64,000 nucleotides of DNA, from the NCBI RefSeq assembly GCF_026914185.1, contig NC_070573.1, positions 2,783,501 to 2,847,500 of the forward strand. The letters are read 5' to 3'. Under the pieces are notes generated by a model. It searched no databases and was not told the DNA's origin. It saw only the letters and a list, made by a program, of their open reading frames with translations. Shown one piece after another: positions 1 through 11,185 of the stretch. Within the stretch, counting starts at the first letter, position 1. Each line of letters starts with the position of its first letter. The stretch comes from Puccinia triticina (taxonomy: Eukaryota > Basidiomycota > Pucciniomycetes > Pucciniales > Pucciniaceae). The position numbers were made by a program, and so were the translations under genes.

Positions 1-735
1 AGGATTCAACCCTCTCGATGGTCGGCACAGACCGGTCATCAAGAGGACAAAGCCCTCTCGATGACCGGCCTGTGCCTCGAGAGGACACATCCCTCTTTAT
101 GACCGGTCTGTACCGGCCATTGAGAGGGTACATCTGTACACGCCATTGAGAGGCTTGAGTCCTCTCGATGACCGGCGTTTTGTCCTCTTGATGGCCTACC
201 CTCTCAATGCCCGGTACAGACAGGTCATTGAGAGGGATGTGTCCTCTCGATGACTGGTACAGAGGACACATCTGTACCGGGTATCAAAAGGACACTGTAC
301 CCTCTCGATGACCGGTCCGTTCCGGCCATCGAGAGGGGTGTGTACTCTTGATGACCGGTCTGTACCGGCCATCAAGAGGGTTGTGTCCTCTCAATGACCG
401 GCACAGATCTGACATCGAGAGGGTGGTGCCCTCTCTCTTGATGGCTGGCATAGACCGGTCATCGAGAGGGTGGTGCCCTCTCTCTCAATGGCCGGCATAG
501 ACCGGTCATCAAGAGGACACATCAGAGGCCACAACCCTCTCGATGGCCGGTACAGACTGGTCATTGAGAGTACACACCCCTCTCAATGGCCGGCACAGAT
601 CTGACATCAAGAGGGTGGTGCCCTCTCAATGACCGGCACAGATCTGAAATCGAGAGGGTGGTGCCCTCTCTCTCAATGGCCGGTCTGTACCGGCCATCGA
701 GAGGGATGGTCTATACCGGCCATTGAGAGGGTCGG
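1..735. repeat. Satellite A minisatellite, array 1
   Basis: Degenerate tandem units of roughly 36-45 bp are built from the words CCTCTCGATGGCCGGT and ACCGGTCATCGAGAGG separated by a short CTGT or ACAG spacer. Each unit can therefore fold into a hairpin. Units occur as ..TTGATG.. and ..TCGATG../..TCAATG.. variants. The same family recurs at 18085-19200 and 51706-52755. Confidence 0.9.
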
Positions 736-903
736 TTAACAAATGAGGGATGAGGCCCGAGTTGCTGGAATACCTGGGGTTGTAAATCTGGCAGGTATTC
801 TGGCATCTCAAGCCTGTGGAAAAGCTTCTAAAGCTAAAAAATACAAGGTGAGTCAGATCTGGCTTTACAAGTGCCAGATCTGACTTTACACAGCCGTGTA
901 AAT

Positions 904-1041
904 GGATGACTTCCCGTCAAGATCTGGGAGTCTCCCAGAAACAATCTAGAGCCCAAAAAGCTAGATTTCCCTGCAAAAATCTAGACTTTTTGGATCTAAA
1001 GCGGCATCTGGGAGGGTGCCAGATCCCACGGGAAGTCACCC
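904..1041. mobile_element. 138-bp MITE nested in the TIR of the satellite A element
   Basis: Ends are inverted repeats starting GGATGACTTCCCGT on the left and GGGTGACTTCCCGT when the right end is reversed. The trinucleotide AAT is present directly on both sides (901-903 and 1042-1044), while the unoccupied relative near 52850 has it once, so this is a clean 3-bp target site duplication. The interior has short inverted words around TCTAGA and GATCTGGGAG. A partial relative lies at 55296-55372. Confidence 0.85.
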
Positions 1042-1060
1042 AATCAAAGGGAAGTCCTCC

Positions 1061-2433
1061 TATGTCAACTTGGAACCAATCTATCTATGATAGATGACTT
1101 GTGGGAGACGTGTTAACTAGAAAAGGCTAGATCAGTAAACACAGACACACACAAGCAATAAAATAGTGATTCTCCATCATGATGTACCAAGATATGAAAC
1201 CACCTACTGTGTTAATTTTTCTATGGCAATGGACTGCATAATTTTCAAGTTTGCGTACAGAAATGGCCATGCTATATGCTATCCATAACTTGAATGCCAG
1301 CCTAAATCTCACAATCCAGCAATTTGATCTGTTATGTATCAAATTGAAAGATGCACTTCACTGCAAAAATAACTTGGTCAACTGCTTGCAGTTGACATGC
1401 AGGATACTCAAGCCAAGCTGCCATTGTGACTCCAAATGAATGCAGAAGTGCCTTTGTTGGCACAGTCACTGTGCAAGGTGCACAGTGACTGTGCATTGAA
1501 GCTTGGGTTGAGTCAAACCTTGAGTAAGGCTGGTGTAACACCACAAGCTTCCTCAGAGTTGCCGCATGTCAACTGCTGACAGTTGACACAGTTTTTTTTG
1601 CAGTGCTTGGCATTTGTGGCCACTGAACCCGTGCTCTCAGTGTTTGATCTGAGTTTTCCTCATGAACATGGATTTGTTGGATGAAGTTGGACAGTGGAGT
1701 TCAACTTGACCCTATTGCAGGCTCCAATATTGGACAAGTTCATGACTGCGGCTGTGCGCAAGGGTGTGGGGTGGGAGCATTTAAAGTTCTGACAAGAATC
1801 TACATTGGTGACCTTTTAATAAGATGGGACAGTTTAGGCTCAAGGAAAGGTCTGGGAAAATAGTTTAGCCCAGCTTCCCAGCTCCTGTGACAGTAGTTCA
1901 TGATGTTTTCATATTTTTGAATGATGAATTTATAGAAGGCTTTGGCATATTTATAACCCAGGTTGATTTGTATGTGGTGCAAAAAAATAACTTAACAAAG
2001 GAAAGATTTTAATTATCTAAAATTGCCAACCAAAAAACTTTTCAGTGGTGTTACACAAGCATACTACAAGTGGGCTGGAGAGCCTAAGGAACCTCCAGGA
2101 CCAAACACAGTGGGGTTTGATTACAGGTTGACTGTTGAGATGGTGAAGCCTGGTTAGTAGTCCTTGTATGCTTGTATGTAGATATGCTTCTACCAAGTAG
2201 CCCATCACTACTGCCTACTGGCTCCTCACTCAGTTTCTTTTTCCTCACTGAATCTAATCCATATCTTCACTTCCAAGCCCCCTTTGTGAGTATTGGTAGC
2301 ACTCTCAGTTTGAGTCCCTGGTGTCCCTCCACATTGACTGCCTGGCTCAAAGGGAAGGAGCTGAGTTCTGTTCATGGGAAGAGAGATAGGGAAAGAAAAG
2401 GGAAAGAATGAATGAATGAAAGAGAAGAGCTTC
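1061..2433. other. Intergenic, no gene recognised
   Basis: No convincing coding region is seen. It contains a dispersed repeat at about 1167-1322, described separately, and a stretch of simple inverted words at 1440-1500 (GTGCAAGGTGCACAGTGACTG type). The remainder is low-information sequence. Confidence 0.5.
1167..1322. repeat. Dispersed repeat, copy 1 (pairs with 10648-10816)
   Basis: About 155 bp can be aligned by eye with 10648-10816. Shared words include CTGCAT.ATTTTCAAGTTTGC, AGAAATGGCCATGCT, CTATCCATAACTTGA and GCCAGCCT.TATCTCACA. No coding capacity is evident. It probably belongs to an unclassified interspersed family. Confidence 0.7.
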
Positions 2434-2833
2434 ACACTTAGTGATGAGCTCCGGCTCTTACACTTATTTTTTGTGATCCCAACAAGGGAAATATTTTCCA
2501 ACACAGACTCTGCTTACCAACAAACTTGACTACACAAACTACCAAGGACTTGACTACACAAACTGCCGGACTACCACACCTGATTCCCTCCTAGCCTCTA
2601 CTTCTCATGTCCACATGTCAAACAACCTTGTCTGACCAACTCATCCCCATAACTAACCCCAAACTAATTCTCCACCAAGCCCGTGCCAAACAACACAGGC
2701 TTCAACAACTAGCCACAGCCGCTGCTCACTCCACAACAACTCACACCAACGAAGGCATTGAGACTGCCGGGAAAAATTCCCCAAGTGCTAAAAGGTCAAC
2801 CAGGTCAACTCTGCTCCAACCTCCACCCTTTTT

Positions 2834-4203
2834 GTGGGCTCAGTGCCAGCGTTATTGATATTGGGTCCCCAGAAGTTCCGTCCTCCAAACAATCACGCGC
2901 AAGACTCACAACCCCCAATCAACCACATGGAGCCTGGGGAGAACCCTCAAGATTCACCTACTGCAAGCAAACAGGAACCAGGAGAGACTGGAAACTCATC
3001 AGGATCGTTACCCATGGGAGGAACAAACTTGACCCAGAACTCCAATGATCCGCCCCACCAACCGGGTGTGACAGGCAGCCTATCAACAAGGGACTGCATG
3101 AAGATGCTCATTTCCTTGCAACATGCCAGCATCACGCAAGCCCACACCGACCAACTGGAATATTTGGCCCGCCTAGCTTGTGACAAGGAAGCAACGTCCA
3201 GTCAAGTGGCGCACTTAGAATATGCCTTGGCAACACTCCTTGGGAGATCAAACCTACCGGTCAATTCCACCTCAGAGCCAAATGATTGAGTGGACCACCG
3301 CAAACTCAACACATCCCATGCCCCAAAATACACGGGCCTGTACATGGAAATCAAACCATTCCTTCTATGGATCCATGGGGCATAAATCTTCTTAACTGCA
3401 AAAGAAATCACCAAGGATAGGGACAAAGTCCTCATAATCGGCAGGCTAGTAACGAAACCAATCTTCTATCCTACAACCAATCCCAGGTATCATCAATTCT
3501 ACACAAGACCTGGTTGGTAGTGAAGAAAGACTTATTTGATGTGGCCCTCCCGTCCCAATGGCTCACTGACTTGGAGCGCCAGATCCAATAGATCAAGATG
3601 GGAGACTCTGGGAACTTCAAACAGTACACTAATCGGGCCCGGACTCTCCAAAGGTTGGTAAACTTTGATGGCAAATTGCTTTCCAACTTCAAGCTGGCAG
3701 AGGGAATGACATTTGGACTTCCCCCGGAGCTTGAACACAAGGTCAATAAACTGGAACTCTTGAAACGGGAAGGCTTCAAGTTTAAAGAATTTGTCAGGAG
3801 GGCGGGGAAATGTTACGAAGCCCTCCCTAAAAGCATTGTCTGACCTCACCCGGGACCACCAACCACAACAACCCACCAAGGCTCAGCTACCGCTAATGTA
3901 CCGCGGGAGGAATACATATGGTGCATCCACACATACCTTGACTTGCTTGGTAAATGTCACCACTGCGGGTTTTCAGCAGACACTTGCCCAGGTCCGGTGT
4001 ACCGCAGCCCAGTGGATTTTCTGCCCTCTTTTGCTGTCCCTCCAAAACCGGCAGACTACGTGGCACAACAAGCCTGGACAAAAACTCAGGCCGCGGGCAA
4101 CTGTCCACCAGCAGGCCAACCCGGCCGCCCAACTGGAATACCGGCTGGAATTGCAGCGGTGGAGGAAGATGGTGCAGATGTTGATGAATACAAAGAAGTA
4201 TAA
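2834..4203 (+). pseudogene. Gypsy-type gag pseudogene
   Basis: The first open stretch (2834-3289) encodes a proline- and asparagine-rich leader. The retrotransposon gag domain is then spread over several frames: ITKDRDKVLIIGRLV near 3400-3450, and ARTLQRLVNFDGKLLSNF with FGLPPELEHKVNKLELL at 3598-3843. A degenerate zinc knuckle (CHHCGFSADTC) follows near 3945-3990. Stops and frameshifts separate the pieces, so no functional protein is expected. In the family, gag forms the particle that packages element RNA. Confidence 0.65.
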
Positions 4204-4227
4204 ACAGCGGCAGTCTCCTCCCCAACA

Positions 4228-4640
4228 CAAATTGAAGAAGCCCTGACCACCCATTTGACCGCAACTGCTGGGTCCAATCCTACGACTGATGTCGCCTCAC
4301 TTCCAACTAGCCCCATCCCAGCCGCTGCTCACCCATTGATTCCAGTGGCAATAGCTGAGATCTTGGATATTGAGCACTGGTTTCTCCTGGCCGGTGAGGC
4401 CCAAGCCGGAACTGTCCCAACCTTTGAAACCAGAATCCTTGACTCTGTTGAATCCGGCTGTCCAGAAGATCAGTTGAGTGATGATTACACAAATAGAAGA
4501 GGCCCTGGCCACCCATTTGAGCGTGACCGCTGGGTCCAATCCTACAACCAATGTTGCCGCACTCCCAACTAGCCCCACCCCAGCCACTGCTCACCCATTG
4601 GTTCTAGTGGCGATGGCTCCAGTTTCTCCTGGCCGGCAAG
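4228..4640 (+). repeat. Tandem duplication of about 240 bp inside the Gypsy element
   Basis: The block CTGACCACCCATTTGACC... (from 4242) recurs as CTGGCCACCCATTTGAGC... (from 4503) with the same order of words, including GGGTCCAATCCTAC and CCCAACTAGCCCCA. A related block at 4410-4482 recurs at 5438-5508 across the AT-rich insertion. Confidence 0.75.
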
Positions 4641-4664
4641 GCCTAAGCCAGAACTTGAAAGAAT

Positions 4665-5430
4665 TCAGAAAACTTAAAGTTTTATTTTGTAAAGTAAGTA
4701 GCTATTTTTCTAATGATAACATTATACAATAATGAATTTAATAGCTTAAAGGCAGATAATACCTGCTATTTATTGTCGAGTTATAAGACAAGGAAGTTAT
4801 AAAGAAAAATCGTTTTTTAAAGTATTTTAATCTAAGAAGAAAGATAGATTAGAAGCAATTGATTAGCTATCATTATTTTCAAGCATTACATTTTGTTAAT
4901 GCTAGACTTTACTTTATGAGGTAATACGTTACTATTGGTAACAGACAGTTTTAATACTTGCGAGCTTTGTTAAATACTAATAATAAGATTCATTATTTAT
5001 CAGTATTTAATCTCGCTGTTTATGATTTAAACTCATAAAGGTATACTACTCACCACTAGGTGAGCTTATACAATCAATGAGATTACAGCTTTGCTTCTCG
5101 GTGTTTGACAATTGGCTTGAGATTTGACTATTTTTCGGATAAGAGTTTGTGAGTACTCTTTCATCCTTCAGTCAATCTTTCTCGATTGTCAACTCACCTC
5201 GAGTTTGGCGATCAACAATGATTGTCATCATTTGGAGTGACGTCATCCTGCCGAGAGATCTTCACTCTCTTCACGTTGCTAAACAATTGTTCTAAATCAG
5301 AACACGTTGAATCTGCAACAGCTCATGATTAATTATCATGTCAGTTTCTTAATCCTGTGAGTATGTACAACTTGTACAACTCACCTGGATTGTTTCTCTT
5401 TTGAGAAAGAACACCAATAGGTGAATTCCA
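4665..5430. other. AT-rich block inserted between duplicated gag-downstream segments
   Basis: The base composition changes abruptly to AT-rich. The flanking duplicated segments (4410-4482 and 5438-5508) suggest that it is either a nested insertion or a retained spacer. Several short inverted words occur, but no clear termini or target duplication were found. No gene is seen. Confidence 0.4.
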
Positions 5431-5926
5431 ACAGAACTGTCCCAACCTTTGAAACCAGTATCCTTGACTCTGTTGAATCCGGCTGTCCAGAAGATCAGTT
5501 GAGTGATGAGGGGTACGTGTGTCCCCCCCCCCCCCCCCCCCCCCAAACCTTTCATCAATTTCATGCGGGGTGCTGCTTACAAGTTTTGGTGAAAACAGAT
5601 CAATGGATTGAACTAGGCCTGAGCCAACAATTCACAACACCGTCTAGACCCCACTATACCCTCATTTTTCCAAAAAAAATCACCATGCCAATCCCCCCCC
5701 CCTGTTCCCCATTCTTTTCTATTCTGGCCTCACCACACCCTCCCCTCTGTCACCACCCAAAGCCGCCAAATCAAGACGCAAGCGTTCCTGTTGCCGACAG
5801 CCCCCACCAACTGGACCCAAACCCTCAATGGCCACTGATCCTGCACGTGTCCCTTGCACCCCCCATCACCCCTTCTAAGTTCTGACCAACCACCCACGCC
5901 TCCCTTTTAAATATAGGGGGGGAGAC

Positions 5927-6231
5927 TGTAAAACACCCGTGCCGTGGACAAAGCGGGTTTCACAAACCTTTCACATATTGTCCTCAACTGGCCTTACCTT
6001 GTGTTCTCCTCTCATGTCCTAGCTCAGCAGAGAATCCAACTGACCACTCTCTCCGCTGAGCTAGGTAAGCTATTTTTCTTCCTCTTTAGATAGAGCAGAG
6101 AATCCGACTGATCACATTCACTCTCTCCGCTGAGCTAGATGCAATACCATCCCACCTGTTGGTATCAGAAGTCTAGAGGCTTGCCTCTCAGTGCTGTGGC
6201 ATACACTTAGTGATGAGCTCCGGCTCTTACA
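5927..6231 (+). repeat. 3' LTR of the Gypsy-type element
   Basis: It starts TGTAAAAC and ends CTCTTACA, giving the TG...CA ends usual for LTRs, directly after a polypurine tract. It contains an internal near-duplication around AGCAGAGAATCC.ACTGA (6024-6065 and 6104-6140). The last 29 bp are repeated at 2434-2462. Confidence 0.7.
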
Positions 6232-8230
6232 GAAGCCCCCCGTCATGCTGTGTGATGTTTGTGTGAATTTCATGGTGGACGTCAGATAGCATTTAACAAC
6301 TCCTCATTTCCCCTCCTGCCTACGAGATAGATGTGCTCTTGTAGAGGGGGTGAGGTGGCGTGGAGGAAGGCCAGGACTTTTCCAAGCCTATTGGCCTCTA
6401 AGGAGCCTGGAAAGAGCTTCCACATCCCCATCAGCTCTACTAACAGCACCAAATACTTTGCGTACGCGGTTGATTGGGGAAACATGACAAGTGTGTTGCT
6501 TGGGACATGCATTCTGAACAAGGTTGGGGCAAGGAGGCTTGGAGGAAGGCCAGGACTTTTTCAAGCCTGTCAGCCTCTGAGGATTCCAGCAAGCGCTTCT
6601 ACAGCCCCATCAGCTCTGTCAACAGCACCAAGTACTCTGTGTATCCGGACCGGCTGCCTTGTCATTTTCATAAGCTCTTGAGCAATTGGATCTTGCTAAG
6701 CATTGGTTCAGCTCTCAGAGGCACCATGAGGACATGCTTGATTGGTAATTTGACCCTTTTCCAATTTCAAGATTACATTTCTTGCGGGCAGCCACCTCCA
6801 GTGGTGAAAAACTTGGCAAAATCCACACCGGGATTGATGCTCAACAGGGTTGTGCATCTCAGCTCACCTGCCGCATTGATACAAGGACCTCTGGAACAGA
6901 TGAGATAAGCTGCCTCTGCCTTGGGGGGTGAAGGGAGACCAGAAGGGGACAAGAATACAGTAATGGCAACAATCTTATGGGCAGGTGGGATTGGAGCAAT
7001 AGAACTATGTATGTAGGCTAGCTGATTGCTGGAAAAGAGGCCAAAGCCAATTGTGGCCACACATTATTTTGATTTTGGAGGTGATTGGAAATACAGAAAT
7101 ATGGAGTATCTACACTGGAGAAAATCAGAAAACCCCTTGGACCCGGACAAAATTATGAAAAAAAAAATCAGGCTGTATCAATCCAGACCTCCCAAAATTC
7201 CCTACAGGTCTATGCCATCCGCAAATGTATCTACTGTATTTTACAGAGGAGTTTTTAATGCACGTTATTTTTGGTTTGATCATGAATCAAGCACATTCAC
7301 ATGTTACAAAAGTTGGCCCAGAATAAATCTCATCATTGGATAGAAATGGGCATCTTCATGACATCTCATCAGCCCATTGGTGCAGACAGTACCTAGTTGC
7401 TGAAGTGGATTCATCCTGATTCCTCCTGCTTGAAGCTAGTTGCCAGAAATCAGCAACTTTTGATCCAACGGGTACGACTGCTACAAGAACACACCAACCT
7501 GGCGAGTTAGACCAGGCAAAAGCTGTGGCACGCTTTGCGTTCTCCACTGGTGAATAGACCTTGTCAGCGTCTGGTTTAAATGGATATGGGGAGCCCTGTG
7601 TGCATACAGGCTGCCGCAGCCTCTTGGATCTTGGTATGTACAAAACGGAACTTCTATGCTGGAGCACCACTGACTTAACTAAGCCTCCCGGGACTGGAGG
7701 TGCGGAGCACTCTGATGCAAAGCATCTCCCATTCCCAATGGGAGGCTTATGAGTTATTGGTTTTTTTCTGCGTGAGAGCTTCAGGAAATTTGTGGCTTTT
7801 GGCCAACTTTTTGAATCAAATTTACATTACACAGCGCGCACTCATTGTGAGTCAGTGAGCTGAAGTACACGGGATAGCTGAGCATCTCAGCTTCAATGTA
7901 GTGTCACTTTTGTGATATCTACACTTGAAGGAGAGTGTTGCCCTTGCTCAGCAGTCAAGGTGGATGGATGATGGAGTTCTGTATTTAAATTGAGTCCAAA
8001 TGGATCTTCTTGGAATTTGCATACACACTTCTGGCCGAACACAAAAAAATCACAAACTTCAAAGGGGGATGGAAGGAGTTTGTGAAGGGGGAAAAAGTGG
8101 TGATTGACACCAAAAGAAAAAGAAAAATCAGGCCTTCAATCTGGCACCACAGGCGATAGGAATACACAAGGAGAAGACCCCTGAAAGGGGAGCGGGAAAA
8201 AACTCCCACCAAAACACTGAAAGCTCTCAA
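6232..8230. other. Intergenic, no gene recognised
   Basis: No protein family is recognised. A direct duplication of about 115 bp (6358-6470 and 6537-6650, sharing GGAAGGCCAGGACTTTT and CCCCATCAGCTCT) encodes similar peptides in two different frames (ARTFPSLLASKEPGK and ARTFSSLSASEDSSK). That hints at a decayed internally repeated gene, but stops and frame changes prevent a call. Confidence 0.4.
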
Positions 8231-8251
8231 GCCAAATTCTTGGCTTTACCT

Positions 8252-8352
8252 GTAAGTCCCTCCTTCGGAGGTTGCGCTTCGCGCGAGGGCGCTTTGCGCC
8301 AGCCCAGGCTGTACCAGGGCCCTCTGAAGCGAGGGACTTGTGATAAGTCAGG
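8252..8352. repeat. GC-rich hairpin repeat (AAGTCCCTCC family), copy 1
   Basis: It begins GTAAGTCCCTCCTTCGGAGG and ends GAGGGACTTGTG, so the ends are inverted, with GC-rich self-complementary words between them. Relatives are at 10838-10960, in the arms of the 16592-17736 element, and at 20343-20425. This appears to be a small terminal or hairpin module spread by a non-autonomous element. Confidence 0.65.
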
Positions 8353-9090
8353 AGCACCACATGCTTGGCTCTTTTTGTCAAAGGGCTGCAGCAGGCTGCA
8401 GCTTGTCGAGCGCGATGCTCCGATCACTTGGACAAACATGTCGAGCGCTATGTTCCGATCACTTGAACAAACACTTGTCCACTTGAACGCCGATGAATCA
8501 GCCAACCCCAACCTATGTACCTCAATGTTATAGGAATTTTTTATTTGGATCAATCTAAGACTAAAGTAACCGTCACATTGATATTCACAAAGGCAAATAA
8601 TTTTGGTGCATGATAGGCCAGAAAGCGGCTGGTGCAGAACTTAAACTTGAATTCCCAAAACCTAATGCTACATATACTTAAATAGATACAGGCATGCACT
8701 CAGAGACTTGCAAGTTCAACCTTGATGACCATTTGTTTGGGTTTTCTGAACAAAAGGACTTTGAGATCCAATTCGAGCCAGATAAGCGGGAAATTCATCA
8801 AGTGAAAACGACCTTCTGGAGGTACTTTCGGAACCATCAATTATAAAGCGACCCGCGTCGGGGCCAAGGCGATACTTCCCCTGGCCCATACATATTGAAC
8901 CATCTTGAAGTCACCTGCCGGATCTCTTTACAAACTCGTGAGTTGAACCGTTGAAATCAGGTAAGGTATAAGGCTTAGCTTACATTTGCCTCTCAAATTT
9001 AATCCACAACTTTTCGTTGGTCGGGAGTCCGTACTTTGGCCCTGCTGTTTTTCCAGCGAGATATAAAGGCTTACACGGTCCTAGTGAAAT
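8353..9090 (+). other. Upstream region of the F-box-like gene
   Basis: No coding feature is seen. CGAGCGC.ATG.TCCGATCACTTG is duplicated directly at about 8407-8430 and 8441-8465. The stretch nearest the start codon contains no clear TATA box; a short AGATATAAAGG word lies about 30 bp upstream of the ATG. Confidence 0.35.
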
Positions 9091-10464
9091 ATGGAACTGC
9101 TCCGTGATTTCGGATTAACGGATGCTTCAAACCCATGTCCCTACTACAACTTCCTCCTGGGCAGCGGAAATACCGAGGTCCCGACTCCTGGTCAAGTGCC
9201 GAAGCAGTTGTTGGCATTGTTGTCGGCCACTAATGCTCTTCCTGTAGAGATCCGTGAGCGGATCAGGGAAGACGTGCTCTCGCAATATACTCCTCCTCCG
9301 CGTCCAACCAACTCTGTTCAAGTCGAGCGCCTGAATGAGTGGAGACGCAGGGAGCGAACTCGATTAGTAACTACAATGAGACCAGTTTGTCGAAACTGGG
9401 CAGATTTGCTCTACCAACGGCATCTCTATGATGAACTTTCGATCAAGGATATTCTTAAAGCAACCCAGATTATCGCTGACCTAGAATATCAATCGGAAGC
9501 CGGTGAGCTACTTCCCGAATGCCGATATTTGAAAGTTCACCAGCTCTGGACTTGGCCGATGCTCAGTATGCCTCCTATGAAACCTGAATTTTCGGATTTG
9601 GATTCTCTGCTTGAACAATTCTCCGAGACGATCGTCGCCCTCGATATTCAAGTTCACAATTTTTTTACACTTCCGATGGCAACTGTCGAAAGAATAGGCC
9701 GCCTGGCGAATTTACGTTTTTTGAGACTTGGAATCATTTTTAGTACTCTGAGGGCGAAAAAAAAATACAAAGAGGTATCATTCGAGGCAGAGTCAATACC
9801 GAACGACCTGCCAACCGATTCGGATTGTCTTGTATCTCTTCTTAAAGCAGCCAAACAAGTGGTCTGCCTCGATTTGACCGATTTCCGCCCGGTTTGTTCA
9901 CCAGGATCGCTTGTGGAAAATATCGGTAACTACCAGTTCAATGGGATCAAGGCGTTAAAACTAGACGTGAAAATTGGCCAATGTCTTACCCAACTTGGGA
10001 TCGAAAGACTCGCGACTAGGCTACCAAATCTCACAGTGCTGTGGATAGGGGGCAGTGGTCAAATGGAAGGTCAAATTCTTGATCCCCTTTTCAAAATCTT
10101 AAGCGACCAACTGGAAGAGATCTTCCTCAATGACGCATTTGTATTGAGGCTCGTTGGCCACCTAAGATTGCCAAAACTACGAGTGCTAAGGCTACACGAA
10201 TGGGGATCTGACTTGGGCGCGGACTTGAGGAACCCCATGATTACGGATGCACCATTGCAGGTTCTCGCGCTTCATAGTTTTCCGTTTACTCAAGAACACA
10301 AGAGTGCCCATCATTTGTCTTTTAAAAAGCTACGGCGTTTAAGACGGGTAGAACTTCTTGAAGCCTCCAAGTTCCCACCACCATCGGATTTCATAAAATC
10401 ATGTGAACGTGACGGACTGGAATGCGTCTTTCGTGACCACGAAGATACCGGAGAAGATGGTTAG
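9091..10464 (+). CDS. F-box-like / leucine-rich repeat protein
   Basis: This is an intronless 457-residue open frame starting at the first ATG. Residues about 50-118 resemble an F-box: LPVEIRERIREDV, then VCRNWADLLYQRHLYDELS after a charged 25-residue insert. The rest has irregular leucine-rich segments (LANLRFLRLG, IKALKLDV, LPNLTVLWIGG, LPKLRVLRL, LQVLALHSF), as in the large F-box/LRR families of rust and other basidiomycete genomes. Such proteins usually bridge Skp1 of an SCF ubiquitin ligase to substrates. The F-box match is weak and substrate is unknown. Alternative: a lineage-expanded protein no longer in an SCF complex. Codon use is AT-richer than in the gene pair that follows. Confidence 0.75.
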   Translation: MELLRDFGLTDASNPCPYYNFLLGSGNTEVPTPGQVPKQLLALLSATNALPVEIRERIREDVLSQYTPPPRPTNSVQVERLNEWRRRERTRLVTTMRPVCRNWADLLYQRHLYDELSIKDILKATQIIADLEYQSEAGELLPECRYLKVHQLWTWPMLSMPPMKPEFSDLDSLLEQFSETIVALDIQVHNFFTLPMATVERIGRLANLRFLRLGIIFSTLRAKKKYKEVSFEAESIPNDLPTDSDCLVSLLKAAKQVVCLDLTDFRPVCSPGSLVENIGNYQFNGIKALKLDVKIGQCLTQLGIERLATRLPNLTVLWIGGSGQMEGQILDPLFKILSDQLEEIFLNDAFVLRLVGHLRLPKLRVLRLHEWGSDLGADLRNPMITDAPLQVLALHSFPFTQEHKSAHHLSFKKLRRLRRVELLEASKFPPPSDFIKSCERDGLECVFRDHEDTGEDG

Positions 10465-10647
10465 TCGCGTCTATAGCCTTGGGAGTGGCAATCATGTACT
10501 CGTTTATTTTTCATCTTGTGCTCATGTAAATAGGTCGCTTGATTCTTGATTTCGATTCTCCTTCCGTGCTGCGAAACCAGTTTATGATATAAGAGAATTT
10601 CCTGCACTCACTTGATCCATTCAAACAAAAAATGTCAGGTTGGAACC

Positions 10648-10816
10648 TATAGTCTCCTCCATGATGTTGTGCCAAGATATGAATCGTCCTGCTCTCTCTA
10701 TTTTTCTATGATAATCGACTGCATGATTTTCAAGTTTGCACAAAGAAATGGCCATGCTGCATGCAATGCCGATGCTATCCATAACTTGAGTGCCAGCCTG
10801 TATCTCACACTCCAGC
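10648..10816. repeat. Dispersed repeat, copy 2
   Basis: Counterpart of 1167-1322, sharing ATTTTCAAGTTTGC, GAAATGGCCATGCT and CTATCCATAACTTGAGTGCC. It lies 180 bp after the F-box-like gene and is followed immediately by a GC-rich hairpin repeat. Confidence 0.7.
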
Positions 10817-10837
10817 AACGGGTTTCCCCTAACTTAA

Positions 10838-10960
10838 CCAAGACCCTCTCTTTTTTGGAGGGGGGGACGCCGTCCCGCAGGGACCCTCTCCTTCGGAGGC
10901 TCGCTTCCCGAGGCGCCAGCCAGGCTGCACCAGGCCCTCCGAAGAGGGTCTTGTGTTAAG
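10838..10960. repeat. GC-rich hairpin repeat (AAGTCCCTCC family), copy 2
   Basis: It is bounded by CCTAACTTAACCAAGACCC and AGGGTCTTGTGTTAAGTAGG, which are inverted with respect to each other. The interior has self-complementary CCTTCGGAGG-type words and GCCAGCCAGGCTG. It lies about 220 bp upstream of the ABCD transporter start, within its promoter region. Confidence 0.65.
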
Positions 10961-11185
10961 TAGGGGTTTTCCAATCTGCGATGAGTTGTAGCAAAACTAC
11001 CATCTTGAGATGACATCGTGGCCGCTGGAGTCCCCGCGTGCTCTCAGCGGTTCCTCGGAGTTTTCCAGCGGCTGTTGCAGGCTGCTGCGGCTGTGCACGC
11101 GCCGATCGAATGACATCACGTCAAGTGTGAGTATGCCAACTAACCACCAACCACCCCCCGGCATCGAGCAGAAGCAGCACACGAG

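Larger units (their letters stand above)
1..1060 (-). mobile_element. Satellite A-bearing TIR element, copy 1 (truncated by window start)
   Basis: The right end resembles the complete copy at 51518-52869 in inverted orientation: 740-900 matches 51538-51705 reversed, and the terminus at 1045-1060 reads as the inverse of GGAGGACTTCCC. The inner part is a palindromic minisatellite. A separate 138-bp element is nested in the terminal repeat at 904-1041. No transposase is visible, so this is a non-autonomous DNA element. Its other end lies outside the window. Confidence 0.75.
2434..6231 (+). mobile_element. Decayed Gypsy-type LTR element, gag only
   Basis: A 29-bp remnant at 2434-2462 repeats the end of the LTR at 5927-6231 (ACACTTAGTGATGAGCTCCG and following), so the 5' LTR is almost wholly lost and the 3' LTR is kept. 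A purine-rich tract (TATAGGGGGGGAGAC) precedes the 3' LTR. Between them lies a degenerate gag region but no recognisable protease, reverse transcriptase or integrase. Internal duplications and an AT-rich block add to the decay. Assignment to Gypsy rests on the gag-like motifs. Confidence 0.6.

Noticed and set aside
2172..2504. Overlapping small open frames before the Gypsy element
   Set aside because: Short, low-complexity (serine/proline or lysine-rich) and open on both strands, with no splice or family support.
5524..5544. Poly-C run as a functional element
   Set aside because: Homopolymer runs of uncertain length are probably slippage or sequencing-sensitive; no flanking structure supports a function.
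11010..11108. Upstream ATG and possible extra first exon of the ABCD gene
   Set aside because: The frame is open with a donor-like GTGAGT, but the model starting at 11186 already gives a full-length family member. Kept only as an alternative.
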